Shown: in pieces, positions 1-5,829 of the stretch
How the letters are laid out: each line of letters begins with the position of its first letter
Position numbering within the stretch: position 1 is the first letter of the stretch
Source: Armatimonadota bacterium
GTDB taxonomy: Bacteria > Armatimonadota > Fimbriimonadia > Fimbriimonadales > ATM1
DNA: 5,829 nt
NCBI GenBank assembly: GCA_013816225.1
Contig: JACDEQ010000145.1
Span: 1 to 5,829, forward strand
Reading direction: 5' to 3'
The notes under the pieces: model-generated
What the model was told of the DNA's origin: nothing
Seen by the model: the letters and a program-made list of their open reading frames with translations, nothing else
Database searches by the model: none
Program-made: the position numbers and the translations under genes

Positions 1-2
1 GT

Positions 3-362
3 CGGCCGGCCGTATGGACGGCGCGACATGTAGTACCCGCCGGAAACCATTCCGCCGGATCACGTTCAGCCGTACGCCCAACAGGAATCGGACAGGGCCG
101 CTCAGAGTTGACCGCCGATTCCACCGCTAACGCCGAGAATTACAATGCGAGCACCGAAGGGGGACCAAGAAACGGCGTATTGACGACCATCGAGGACTTC
201 GGTCGCGAACACAAAGATGCCTTCCGGTTCTTCGGCATTTACGATGAGTTCGGACTTGGTGTGATGATCAAGAAGCGCGACCGCTCGGCTGTCGAGCCAT
301 TCAACGAACTCGTACGCAAAGCGAAATCGGGTCATTCGATCGAAATCGGGAACGTAGAATAG
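3..362 (+). CDS. Possible C-terminal part of a SAM-dependent methyltransferase (partial or decayed)
   Basis: This frame is open from the left window edge to a TAG at 360-362. The last roughly 75 residues look like real protein: a GGPRNGVLTTIEDF segment, then FRFFGIYDEFGLGVMIKK and a charged tail. From memory this resembles the C-terminus of class I SAM methyltransferases found in polysaccharide clusters, where a 'GP-NGV--AI-DF' helix precedes a '-GLGVL--' strand; this is family resemblance, not a search result. By hand count the codons from 108 to 359 have about 55, 40 and 66 percent G+C at positions 1, 2 and 3, a normal coding pattern. Before about 108 the frame is poor, with G+C highest at codon position 2, and no methyltransferase core is seen. 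The only nearby start is TTG at 108, with no good ribosome site. It could be a 5'-broken gene, a frameshifted gene or a chance frame. An antisense frame at 102-464 competes with it. It is convergent with the GT2 gene. Confidence 0.4.
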   Translation, partial: RPAVWTARHVVPAGNHSAGSRSAVRPTGIGQGRSELTADSTANAENYNASTEGGPRNGVLTTIEDFGREHKDAFRFFGIYDEFGLGVMIKKRDRSAVEPFNELVRKAKSGHSIEIGNVE

Positions 363-414
363 CGAGCACAAAAGCATTCTTCCTAAAACGAATTCCGTGG
401 CTATATGCACCATT

Positions 415-441
415 AAAGAAGCTAGCCGGCCGACATCGGCC
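415..441 (-). terminator. Candidate intrinsic terminator for the GT2 gene
   Basis: Just past the GT2 stop codon (445-447), the minus strand reads GGCCGATGTCGGCC (441-428), a perfect inverted repeat of GGCCG arms around a four-base loop. It is followed seven bases later by a T-rich stretch, TTCTTT (420-415). The seven-base gap, itself containing the palindrome GCTAGC, is longer than ideal. The site lies in the 82-bp space between two convergent frames. On the plus strand no T-run follows, so it would act mainly on the minus-strand transcript. Confidence 0.3.
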
Positions 442-444
442 CCA

Positions 445-1281
445 TTAACGTCCGAACCGCCCAAGGACTCCGTGAAGGGTCCCCCGGATAAGTTGGTAAG
501 CCCCGGCTATGTCCGACGGGTGATAACGCAGCCACTCTCTGAACTTCGCCAGCAGCAAGCCTCGGCGGCTGGCTATAACGCCGGGAAACTCCTTTCCAAA
601 TCGCCGCTTTACGAACCAATAGTTGCGCGCAATGTAGTAAAGCCGGTTCGGGGGTTCCCAATCGAGCGCGATCGCGCCCCGTCGCGTCATCACCGTTAGG
701 ACCTTTCCCGGTCGGTGGGCAATGTGGGCGTCGATTAGCCGCACAACCCGATGGCCGGCGAGCCTGCACCTAAGGCAAAACTCGTGGTCTACCTCGTCGA
801 TGAAAAGCTCCTCGGTGAAACCGCCCATCTTCTTCCACACTTCCAAATTCAATAGATTGGCAGACGTCATCACGATTTCGAGATCGCGAACGGGGCCATC
901 GCCTGGCTCGAGGGGATCCTGGAGGTTAAACCGCGGAGCGATGACCGCGGTATTCGCCTTGTCACCAAAGGCATTGAATGCGGCCAGATATCCGCTCCAA
1001 TCTGCTGGCTCCAGCTCGGTGTCCTGATCGAGCGTGAGCAGCCATTTGTATCCAAGCTCCGAAGCTCGCTTGGCGCAGGCATTTAAGCCAGCGGCAACCC
1101 CCTTATTCTCGCCCATCGCCACCCACTCAAGGCCGTCGATCGGTTCCAATTGCGGTTCGGAGTTGTCGGCGACCACGACGACCGGAAACATTGCGGCCAG
1201 CCGCCGAACGCGCTCGATTTGTGCGGAGTCGGGCTTGTAGAGGACGACCGAAGCGGCAACATCCGAGCGAGCCATATACAA
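445..1281 (-). CDS. GT2 family glycosyltransferase, rhamnosyltransferase-like
   Basis: A 278-residue soluble GT-A-fold enzyme that should transfer a sugar from a nucleotide donor onto a lipid-linked or glycan acceptor at the inner face of the inner membrane. The N-terminal strand VVLYKP (12-17) and VVVVADNSE (34-42) build the nucleotide-binding half. NKGVAAGLN (59-67) is the conserved loop of the rhamnosyltransferase-type GT2 group. LDQDTE (84-89) supplies the metal-binding DxD. FIDEVDHEFCLRCRLAGHRV (160-179) matches the acceptor and catalytic-base region of RfbF/WbbL-like enzymes, and the C-terminus has the typical RLYYIARNYWFVKRRF. Length is near the usual 280-310. The start is open: TTG at 1279-1281 has GAGG six bases upstream (1288-1291), whereas ATG at 1273-1275 sits 12 bases from it; stops in frame block any much longer form. 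The donor sugar (dTDP-rhamnose is typical of relatives) cannot be proven from sequence. Divergent from the GT-C gene, suggesting one glycan pathway. Confidence 0.9.
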   Translation of the reverse strand: MYMARSDVAASVVLYKPDSAQIERVRRLAAMFPVVVVADNSEPQLEPIDGLEWVAMGENKGVAAGLNACAKRASELGYKWLLTLDQDTELEPADWSGYLAAFNAFGDKANTAVIAPRFNLQDPLEPGDGPVRDLEIVMTSANLLNLEVWKKMGGFTEELFIDEVDHEFCLRCRLAGHRVVRLIDAHIAHRPGKVLTVMTRRGAIALDWEPPNRLYYIARNYWFVKRRFGKEFPGVIASRRGLLLAKFREWLRYHPSDIAGAYQLIRGTLHGVLGRFGR

Positions 1282-1287
1282 AACATA

Positions 1288-1291
1288 CCTC
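1288..1291 (-). promoter_or_regulatory. Ribosome-binding site that bears on the GT2 start choice
   Basis: GAGG on the minus strand lies six bases before TTG (1281) and twelve before ATG (1275). Spacing favours the TTG start, adding only two residues to the protein. Confidence 0.45.
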
Positions 1292-1329
1292 GCGCATGTA
1301 AGCCCCGCAGTCCCGTCTTACTAAGACAA

Positions 1330-2775
1330 GTGCCAAAGCAGGTTCCGATCCTAATCGCCCTTGCAGTTGTCGGCATGTACTTTGCGATCATTTCGCACGG
1401 AACCGCAGTCGACGATGCGCACATCACCATGCGGGTCGTCCGAAACGCCCTCGAAGGGCGCGGACTCCGTTACAACGAGGGCGACATGGGAGTCCAGGTC
1501 GCAACTTCGCCCCTGAACCTCTTAGCGATGCTCACCGTGTCGTGGATTCTAAGACTCTTGGGGATACCAGCGGAAGCTGCCGCTCTTACCGCACCCGTCG
1601 TCATCCTTAGTCTTGCGCTCCCGGCCATGGGGATCGGCGCCTATCTTCTCATGCTCGGGGACAAGAGACAAAGCTTTCTCGCAGCAGCGGCTGCGACGTT
1701 CCTGATGGCGGTGCCTCTCGGCCGGGCAACCATCGGCCTCGAGACGATCCTTGGCGCTGCTCTGTGCTTCGCAGCCCTGCTCGCTTACCGGAAGCAGAAA
1801 TGGAAAGCGATGAGTTGGCTTCTCGGCCTGGCATTTCTCGCGCGCCACGATGCCGCGATCCTGGCAGGAATACTGTTCCTCCTAACATGGCGGGAGACCA
1901 AGAAAGACCCGTCTGTGCGATTCCTGCCGCTGATCCTCGGCTTCATCATGGTCGCAGTGCCTTGGTTGATCTTTTCCGTCCTCTACTACGGTGTTACGAC
2001 GCCGACGACGCTCGCGTCCAAGATGTCTCAAGGCGGCACGGTCTATTGGCCCGCGCCGTACTACGAGCTTTTCTGGCCGTGGATCAAGACGTACTTTCTG
2101 AACTCCGCGGTTCTCGCCGGATTGGTGGCTGTGCTGGCGCTCATCGGGGTCGTTCTTGGGCTACGAAGCCGGACCCGGGCATCCTCCGCGGTGCTCGTGT
2201 TCGTCCTTCACCAGGCTCTCATCTTCTTGGCGTACGTCTTGCTTCGCATGCCCGACTACTACTGGTACTTCGTGCCCTATGCGATCGCGATGGTGCTTTC
2301 CGCAGGGTGGTTATTGGCTAATTTCGGCGAGATCCGTCTACCGGCGAAGATCGCGGGCTGGGCCGCGGTGGCCGCGGTCCTGATCGCGGCGGCGTCGATG
2401 AGGGCGCTGCCGAGTTGGGGCGGAGGACCGCTGGAGTCGTACCGCGAAGTGGGTCGGTACATCGTCCAGCACCCGCCGCGAGTCGCCGCCGGCCTTATGG
2501 AGATCGGGATCATCGGCTTCTATGCGCCGGGAGTCCGCGTGTTCGACTTTGCCGGCGTCGCGTCGCTCGACCAGGCGAAGCGGGTATCCGAAAACCGCGC
2601 GCACGAATGGCTATCCGACCCGTCAGTGGCGGATGTTGTGGTGATACGAGGCGTGAAGCACCCGCTCGAGCCGGATATCGATAACCGATTCGAGCGGCTT
2701 TACCGGCACGAATGGGATTCACCCCCCTCACTATCCTTTCCGAAAGGTGTGCAGATCTGGCGGCTGAAGCCATAG
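1330..2775 (+). CDS. Multi-pass GT-C membrane glycosyltransferase (ArnT/AftB-like)
   Basis: From GTG at 1330 this gives 481 residues with about eleven hydrophobic membrane segments followed by a C-terminal periplasmic domain of about 110 residues. GT-C enzymes take sugars from polyprenyl-phosphate carriers and attach them on the outer side of the inner membrane. The first membrane helix (5-22) is followed by a DDAHITMRVVRNALEGRGLRYN-type loop at 28-49. The DD pair (28-29) is the hallmark catalytic/metal site of the family, and 'ALEGRGLRYN' matches the 'NLAEGHGLVFN' pattern of AftB-like and related proteins. GLET (136-139), LARHDA (170-175), TTPTTLASK (223-231) and YYWYFVPY (310-317) are further family landmarks. 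The C-terminal GLMEIGIIGFYAP (388-400) and VFDFAGVAS match the common 'GEIGAIGYYS...DLVGL' block. The frame is open back past 1150, but that part is antisense to the GT2 gene. ATG at 1375 would remove the first helix, so GTG 1330 is preferred although no strong ribosome site is seen. Acceptor and sugar are unknown. Confidence 0.85.
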   Translation: MPKQVPILIALAVVGMYFAIISHGTAVDDAHITMRVVRNALEGRGLRYNEGDMGVQVATSPLNLLAMLTVSWILRLLGIPAEAAALTAPVVILSLALPAMGIGAYLLMLGDKRQSFLAAAAATFLMAVPLGRATIGLETILGAALCFAALLAYRKQKWKAMSWLLGLAFLARHDAAILAGILFLLTWRETKKDPSVRFLPLILGFIMVAVPWLIFSVLYYGVTTPTTLASKMSQGGTVYWPAPYYELFWPWIKTYFLNSAVLAGLVAVLALIGVVLGLRSRTRASSAVLVFVLHQALIFLAYVLLRMPDYYWYFVPYAIAMVLSAGWLLANFGEIRLPAKIAGWAAVAAVLIAAASMRALPSWGGGPLESYREVGRYIVQHPPRVAAGLMEIGIIGFYAPGVRVFDFAGVASLDQAKRVSENRAHEWLSDPSVADVVVIRGVKHPLEPDIDNRFERLYRHEWDSPPSLSFPKGVQIWRLKP

Positions 2776-2802
2776 CTCCGACTCTACAGTCCGCAGTCTA
2801 AG

Positions 2803-4581
2803 CTAGAACCCCGCGGTGAAGATAACTCTCATGATCTCTTCCGGCGTCGTGGTGCCGTTGAGAATCTTTAGTAGGCCGTCTTCGCGGAGCTCGTGCATGC
2901 CGTTGGCCTTCGCAGCGGCCTTGATGTCCCCCGGAGGGGCGCGGCGAACGATCAGTTCGGCGATCTCCGAGTTCATACGCATCAATTCGTAAACGCCTAT
3001 TCGGCCGCGGAAGCCTGTGAACTTGCACTCCTCGCAACCCTTGCCGCGATAAAGGGTCACAGCAGCCTCGGGGTCTTCGACATTGAAGCCGAAGCGCCGC
3101 AGGTCCGACTGCTTCACTTCATACGGCTCCTTACAATTCGAACAGTTCTTTCGGCCGAGCCTCTGAGCGAGAACGCCGATAATGGTCGCAGAAATCAGGT
3201 ACGGCTCGACGCCCATGTCGGTCATACGAACGACCGCGGAAGGCGAGTCGTTGGTGTGGAGCGTTGAAAGAACCAAGTGGCCCGTGAGCGACGCCTCGAT
3301 CGCGATTTCGGCCGTTTCGAGGTCCCGCATCTCGCCGACCATGATGATGTCGGGGTCTTGGCGGAGGAAGTGCCGGAGAGCGTTGGCGAAGCTGAGGCCC
3401 GCCTTCCGGTTCACCTGGACCTGGGCGATGCCGTTCAGCTGGTATTCGATCGGGTCTTCGATCGTGATGATGTTCTTCTCGATGCTGTTCAGCTTGTGAA
3501 GAACGGAATACTGCGTGGTGGTCTTGCCGGCGCCCGTCGGCCCGGTGGAGAGGAACATGCCGTTTGGCTGGCGGGTTAGCTCTTCGATCTGCGACGCGAC
3601 CTCTTCCGTGAAACCGAGCTTGTCCAGCCCCAAGAGGACACTGGTCTTGTCGAGAATACGCATAACGATCTTCTCGCCGGCAGGCGTGGGAATCGAACTA
3701 ACACGCAGGTCGAAGTCTTTGCCGCCCTGCCGAATTTCGATACGGCCGTCTTGCGGAAGCCGGCGCTCGGCGATGTTCATCTCCGCCATGATCTTGTAGC
3801 GGCTGATAAGGGGGGCCTGCAGGTTCTTGGGAACCGTCATCGCTTCGTGCAGAACGCCGTCGACGCGATACCTCACGCGCACGCCGCGCTGCTGCGGCTC
3901 CACGTGGACGTCGGAGGCGCGGTCGGTGATAGCCTGTTGAATCAATGCGTTTGCAAGCCGAATGATCGGCGCCTGCTCGGCGACTTGGACGACGGCGGCG
4001 TCATCCTCTCCGACCTCTATGCCGCGTGCCGCTCCCGCTTCTGCAATCGCCTGGCTAATGTCTCCCCGGCTGCTTGCGGGGGCCGTCGCGGTAGCAGCGG
4101 GTGCTGCTGCTCCCGGGGCTGCTCCGGGTTCTGGCGCGCCGTTGCCGCCGCCGTAGTTGCGTCGGATCGCGTCTTCGATCGCGCCGGGAACGGCGCGGAC
4201 CGGCTTAACCTTCAGACGCGAGACCATCTGGACGTCGTCGATGGCCTGGATGTTGTTCGGATTCGGCATGGCGAGGTACAGGTCGGTGCCCTCTTTGCGA
4301 ACGGGAATGACCGAATGGTTACGCGCGATGCGCTCGGGGACCATGTTGAGCGCGCTCGAATCGATCTGGTAGCGGTCGAGGTCGACGAACGTGAGGCCCT
4401 CCTCCTGCGCCTTGGCCTCGATCATCTCTCGTTCGCCGACGTACCCGAGGTCGACGAGGACGCGCCCGATATCGGTGGATTTGGACTGAGATCGAACTTT
4501 CTCGGCTTCGTCGATCTGGTCCTTCTGAACGTAGCCTTTCTCCAGAAGATACTCGGCCAATGGTTTACGTGGCATCGCCAT
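2803..4581 (-). CDS. pilB: PilB/GspE-type assembly ATPase (type IV pilus or type II secretion)
   Basis: A complete 592-residue hexameric cytoplasmic motor that drives pilin or pseudopilin assembly through the inner-membrane platform. Residues 1-143 form a MshEN-type N-terminal domain. Its second motif (38-59) keeps the G, L, G and A spacing of the cyclic-di-GMP-binding consensus, while the first (9-30) has Ala for the leading Gly. An Ala/Pro-rich linker (about 144-172) leads to the N2 domain with DRASDVHVEP, RYRVDGVLHE and RLPQDGRI. The core has Walker A GPTGAGKTTT (347-356), Asp box ITIEDPIEY (372-380), Walker B DIIMVGEMRD (411-420) and His box TGHLVLSTLHTNDS (433-446). Cys480, Cys483, Cys516 and Cys519 form the zinc-binding tetrad typical of PilB/GspE and absent from PilT. 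ATG at 4581 has AGGAG ten bases upstream. No pilC, pilT or pilin gene is visible, so pilus versus secretion is undecided; full motifs imply an active enzyme. Confidence 0.96.
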   Translation of the reverse strand: MAMPRKPLAEYLLEKGYVQKDQIDEAEKVRSQSKSTDIGRVLVDLGYVGEREMIEAKAQEEGLTFVDLDRYQIDSSALNMVPERIARNHSVIPVRKEGTDLYLAMPNPNNIQAIDDVQMVSRLKVKPVRAVPGAIEDAIRRNYGGGNGAPEPGAAPGAAAPAATATAPASSRGDISQAIAEAGAARGIEVGEDDAAVVQVAEQAPIIRLANALIQQAITDRASDVHVEPQQRGVRVRYRVDGVLHEAMTVPKNLQAPLISRYKIMAEMNIAERRLPQDGRIEIRQGGKDFDLRVSSIPTPAGEKIVMRILDKTSVLLGLDKLGFTEEVASQIEELTRQPNGMFLSTGPTGAGKTTTQYSVLHKLNSIEKNIITIEDPIEYQLNGIAQVQVNRKAGLSFANALRHFLRQDPDIIMVGEMRDLETAEIAIEASLTGHLVLSTLHTNDSPSAVVRMTDMGVEPYLISATIIGVLAQRLGRKNCSNCKEPYEVKQSDLRRFGFNVEDPEAAVTLYRGKGCEECKFTGFRGRIGVYELMRMNSEIAELIVRRAPPGDIKAAAKANGMHELREDGLLKILNGTTTPEEIMRVIFTAGF

Positions 4582-4591
4582 GCTTTAGAAA

Positions 4592-4596
4592 CTCCT
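4592..4596 (-). promoter_or_regulatory. pilB ribosome-binding site
   Basis: AGGAG on the minus strand, ten bases from ATG at 4579-4581 and sixteen from the next in-frame ATG at 4573-4575. It supports the first ATG as the start. Confidence 0.75.
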
Positions 4597-4624
4597 ACAT
4601 GCCTGCTGTTTTGTCTGCCAGCGG

Positions 4625-4652
4625 ACGGAAGGAGCAAAGCTTACCCCTCCGT
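4625..4652 (-). promoter_or_regulatory. Hairpin in the pilB 5' leader
   Basis: On the minus strand the arms ACGGAGGGG (4652-4644) and TCCTTCCGT (4633-4625) pair over nine positions around a ten-base loop. Two of the pairs are G-U, so the stem is continuous in RNA from the minus strand but has two mismatches in RNA from the plus strand. That fits a structure in the pilB message, about 45-70 bases before the start codon. No U-run follows, so it is not an ordinary terminator. I do not recognise a known riboswitch class; the conserved core of the cyclic-di-GMP (GEMM) aptamer is not apparent. Confidence 0.3.
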
Positions 4653-4709
4653 TGCTTACCTAACTGAATATGACGCCTCCGAAGGGGTTGAAAGTTCAAT
4701 TCGAGCATT

Positions 4710-4754
4710 CCTCCTCCCCTTGAGAGAGAAGGTGGCCCAACGCCGGACGAACGT
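4710..4754. repeat. Decayed copy of a palindromic dispersed intergenic repeat
   Basis: The plus strand has CCTCCTCCCCTTGAGAGAG, then AAGGTGGCCCAACGCCGGAC. This closely resembles the common bacterial intergenic element of the general form 'CTTCTCCCC-TT-GGGGAGAAGGTGGC-gcgaa-GCCGGATGAGG', which folds into two adjacent stems. Here the first stem (4710-4732) retains its ends but has two mismatches, and the second keeps only GGC/GCC around CCAAC, as expected for an old, mutating copy. It sits in the pilB upstream gap, outside any supported gene. The identification rests on remembered consensus; copy number in this genome is unknown. Confidence 0.5.
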
Positions 4755-5119
4755 CCCAGCCAGTTGGTGATCCCCAGGTCAATATACTGATGAGAGTTGG
4801 TGCAATTTGCGCCAAAGGCTAGCAACCATGGCCAGAAACCGGGAGCGTACTCTGCAAGAATAATCGGCGTAAACGCCAAAATATAGTGCACGGCGATGAA
4901 TAATTCTCGGGCATACTTGACTGTCGCCAGAAATCGGCGCGGCGAGAATGTCTATGCCCTGACAATTGCGATTAACGCAAAGAGGCAGTAGAAGAACTTA
5001 ATGGAATCGGGCACCGGGTCGGATTGCCTCCACAGTGCGAAGATACCTCGCCGTACCCCAGCATGTCGGTCCAGGTTGACTCGAGGGGTTAGCCGCCGCC
5101 TTCGCTTTTGACTTCGTCC
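4755..5119 (-). pseudogene. Possible degraded membrane-protein reading frame, one internal stop
   Basis: The 507 bases between the OstA-like gene and pilB hold no intact gene. One minus-strand frame is open from 5119 down to 4595 except for a single TAG at 4952-4954. Either side of that stop are hydrophobic stretches: SIKFFYCLFALIAIVRA before it, and LFIAVHYILAFTPIILAEYA then FWPWLLAFG after it. They look like two or three membrane helices. There is no ATG; candidate starts are GTG at 5012-5014 and GTG at 4889-4891, neither with a clear ribosome site. Below about 4755 the frame runs into the intergenic repeat and pilB leader and is not credible. I do not recognise a family. Codon-position G+C is only weakly coding-like, so it may be chance. 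Confidence 0.2.
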
Positions 5120-5829
5120 TCACGCACCTTCATGACGCCCTCGATAAGCGTCCCCGTCATCTTCTCTTTGCCCTCGGTGGTCGAGATGACCAGCTTTTGG
5201 GCGGTTAGGTCGTCGCCCGCGCTGTTCTTCATGCGAACGTCGTGGCCGCCTTCGCTGCTGAGAACGGTTAGAATTTCCTTTTCCTCCTCGTAGATCGCCT
5301 TCGGCCCGGTGATCTCGCGCCACGAGCCGGCGCGCATCTGCTGGCGCGCCTTGGGTGAGCCGGTTATGATCGCCTGCTTGCGGCCCTTCGCGTAGGTGTA
5401 CTCCACCTTCTCGCACGTGACCACGACGGGGTACTTTCGTGCTGTCTTCCCGCTCCGAAGCTCCTCGTCGATTTCGCGCGGCCCTTGGACCGGCGGCTGC
5501 TTCAAGCCCTGTGGAAGGACCGGCTGCGCCGGCGGAACGGCCGACTGCGGCACGACGCCCTTCTGCCTTTCGGGCTTGACGAGCAGCCGCACGTCGCCGG
5601 TCGCCACCGCCCGCTTCTCTTTGCGAAAAACCACAACTTTCGGGGCGACGAGAATCGCCTCGGGGCCGTAATATTCACACGCTCCCTCCATGGTGATCGT
5701 GTCGGTCTCGCGGTTCCAAGTGAGCTTCTTGGTCCGCATAAGCGAGTCGCGGTCGGACGCCTCGGCATCGTGATACACCTGGATGTCCGGGTCGGCCGTG
5801 TACTCGACCTCGCGGCTTCGTATCTGAAG
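5089..5829 (-). CDS. OstA/LptA-like envelope protein, C-terminal part (cut by the window edge)
   Basis: The frame stays open to the right edge, so the N-terminus and any signal peptide are outside; 246 residues are visible. OstA-fold proteins form beta-jellyroll bridges that carry lipopolysaccharide across the periplasm (LptA, LptC, N-terminus of LptD). Visible repeats fit: residues 30-86 have KKLTWNRETDTITMEGACEY, then ILVAPKVVVFRKEKRAVATG and DVRLLV. A second unit at 136-195 has VTCEKVEYTYAKGRKQAIIT followed by GSPKARQQ and ITGPKAIYEEEKEILTVLS, the usual 'a-LtG-Pk-rq...Yd-e-e-l' pattern. A third beta-rich stretch at 205-235 has DDLTAQKLVISTTEGKEKMT and a GVMKV strand. A Pro/Gln-rich linker (about 86-118) separates the first two units. 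The GTG at 5776-5778 could be misread as a start, but coding sequence with the same style continues above it. It lies 507 bases upstream of pilB on the same strand; co-transcription is doubtful. The exact Lpt role is not resolved. Confidence 0.75.
   Translation of the reverse strand, partial: LQIRSREVEYTADPDIQVYHDAEASDRDSLMRTKKLTWNRETDTITMEGACEYYGPEAILVAPKVVVFRKEKRAVATGDVRLLVKPERQKGVVPQSAVPPAQPVLPQGLKQPPVQGPREIDEELRSGKTARKYPVVVTCEKVEYTYAKGRKQAIITGSPKARQQMRAGSWREITGPKAIYEEEKEILTVLSSEGGHDVRMKNSAGDDLTAQKLVISTTEGKEKMTGTLIEGVMKVREDEVKSEGGG

Noticed and set aside
1150..1329. Longer N-terminus for the GT-C protein starting from ATG at 1150
   Set aside because: This part is antisense to the conserved N-terminal coding region of the GT2 gene, and the added residues are not membrane-like; the first helix begins just after 1330.
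2735..2747. Palindrome CCTTTCCGAAAGG as a bidirectional terminator
   Set aside because: The stem is five pairs, lies within the GT-C coding region, and is not followed by a T-run on either strand.
4655..4700. A sigma-70-type promoter for pilB (TTGAAC with CATATT, minus strand)
   Set aside because: The spacer is about 20-21 bases, too long to be convincing, and no better pair is seen.
4687..4704. GGTTGAAAGTTCAATTC resembling a tRNA T-arm
   Set aside because: The T-loop consensus is not met and no acceptor, D or anticodon arms surround it; it is just a short palindrome.
3751..4770. A long plus-strand frame of 339 codons
   Set aside because: It is antisense to pilB, whose motifs are unmistakable, and its translation shows no family features; it is a shadow frame caused by codon composition.
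4796..4814. A sigma-54-like element (GG and GC ten bases apart)
   Set aside because: The -12 box lacks the expected TTGC, and on the plus strand there is no gene downstream in the window.
4595..4891. A 98-codon minus-strand frame as an intact small gene
   Set aside because: Its second half passes through the intergenic repeat and the pilB leader and ends inside the pilB ribosome site; only the first half could be a relic.
4966..4980. Hairpin TTGCG-ATTAA-CGCAA as a terminator for the OstA-like gene
   Set aside because: Only five pairs, more than 100 bases past the stop codon, and no proper T-run follows on the minus strand.

Overview
The window reads as chromosomal DNA from a GC-moderate to GC-rich diderm bacterium. 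The outer-membrane (OstA/LptA-type) protein at the right edge and the type IV pilus/type II secretion ATPase support a two-membrane cell. Gene style is compatible with Armatimonadota-like or other deep-branching diderms, but this is an impression; nothing in the window fixes the taxon.

Layout from left to right. Positions 1-362 (+) hold a weakly supported open frame whose last 70-80 residues resemble the C-terminus of a SAM-dependent methyltransferase; the part before about 108 does not look coding in that frame. Positions 445-1281 (-) encode a rhamnosyltransferase-like GT2 glycosyltransferase. Diverging from it across about 50 bp, positions 1330-2775 (+) encode a multi-pass GT-C membrane glycosyltransferase. 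Positions 2803-4581 (-) encode a complete PilB/GspE assembly ATPase, convergent with the GT-C gene over a 27-bp gap. Positions 4582-5088 are an unusually long gene-poor gap. It holds the pilB leader with a hairpin, a decayed copy of a palindromic intergenic repeat, and a hydrophobic reading frame broken by one TAG. Positions 5089-5829 (-) are the C-terminal part of an OstA/LptA-like protein that runs off the right edge.

The genes fall into two themes. The left half looks like the end of a surface-polysaccharide or glycan cluster: a possible methyltransferase, a cytoplasmic sugar-nucleotide GT2, and a polyprenyl-phosphate-sugar-dependent GT-C. The right half is envelope machinery: pilus or secretion motor and lipopolysaccharide-transport-type protein. 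Strand changes between most neighbours mean there is no single operon.

I found no convincing new multi-gene system. The points most worth a second look are the PilB N-terminal domain, with one well-kept and one degenerate cyclic-di-GMP-type motif, the 507-bp gap upstream of pilB, the split OstA-like protein, and the uncertain gene at the left edge.
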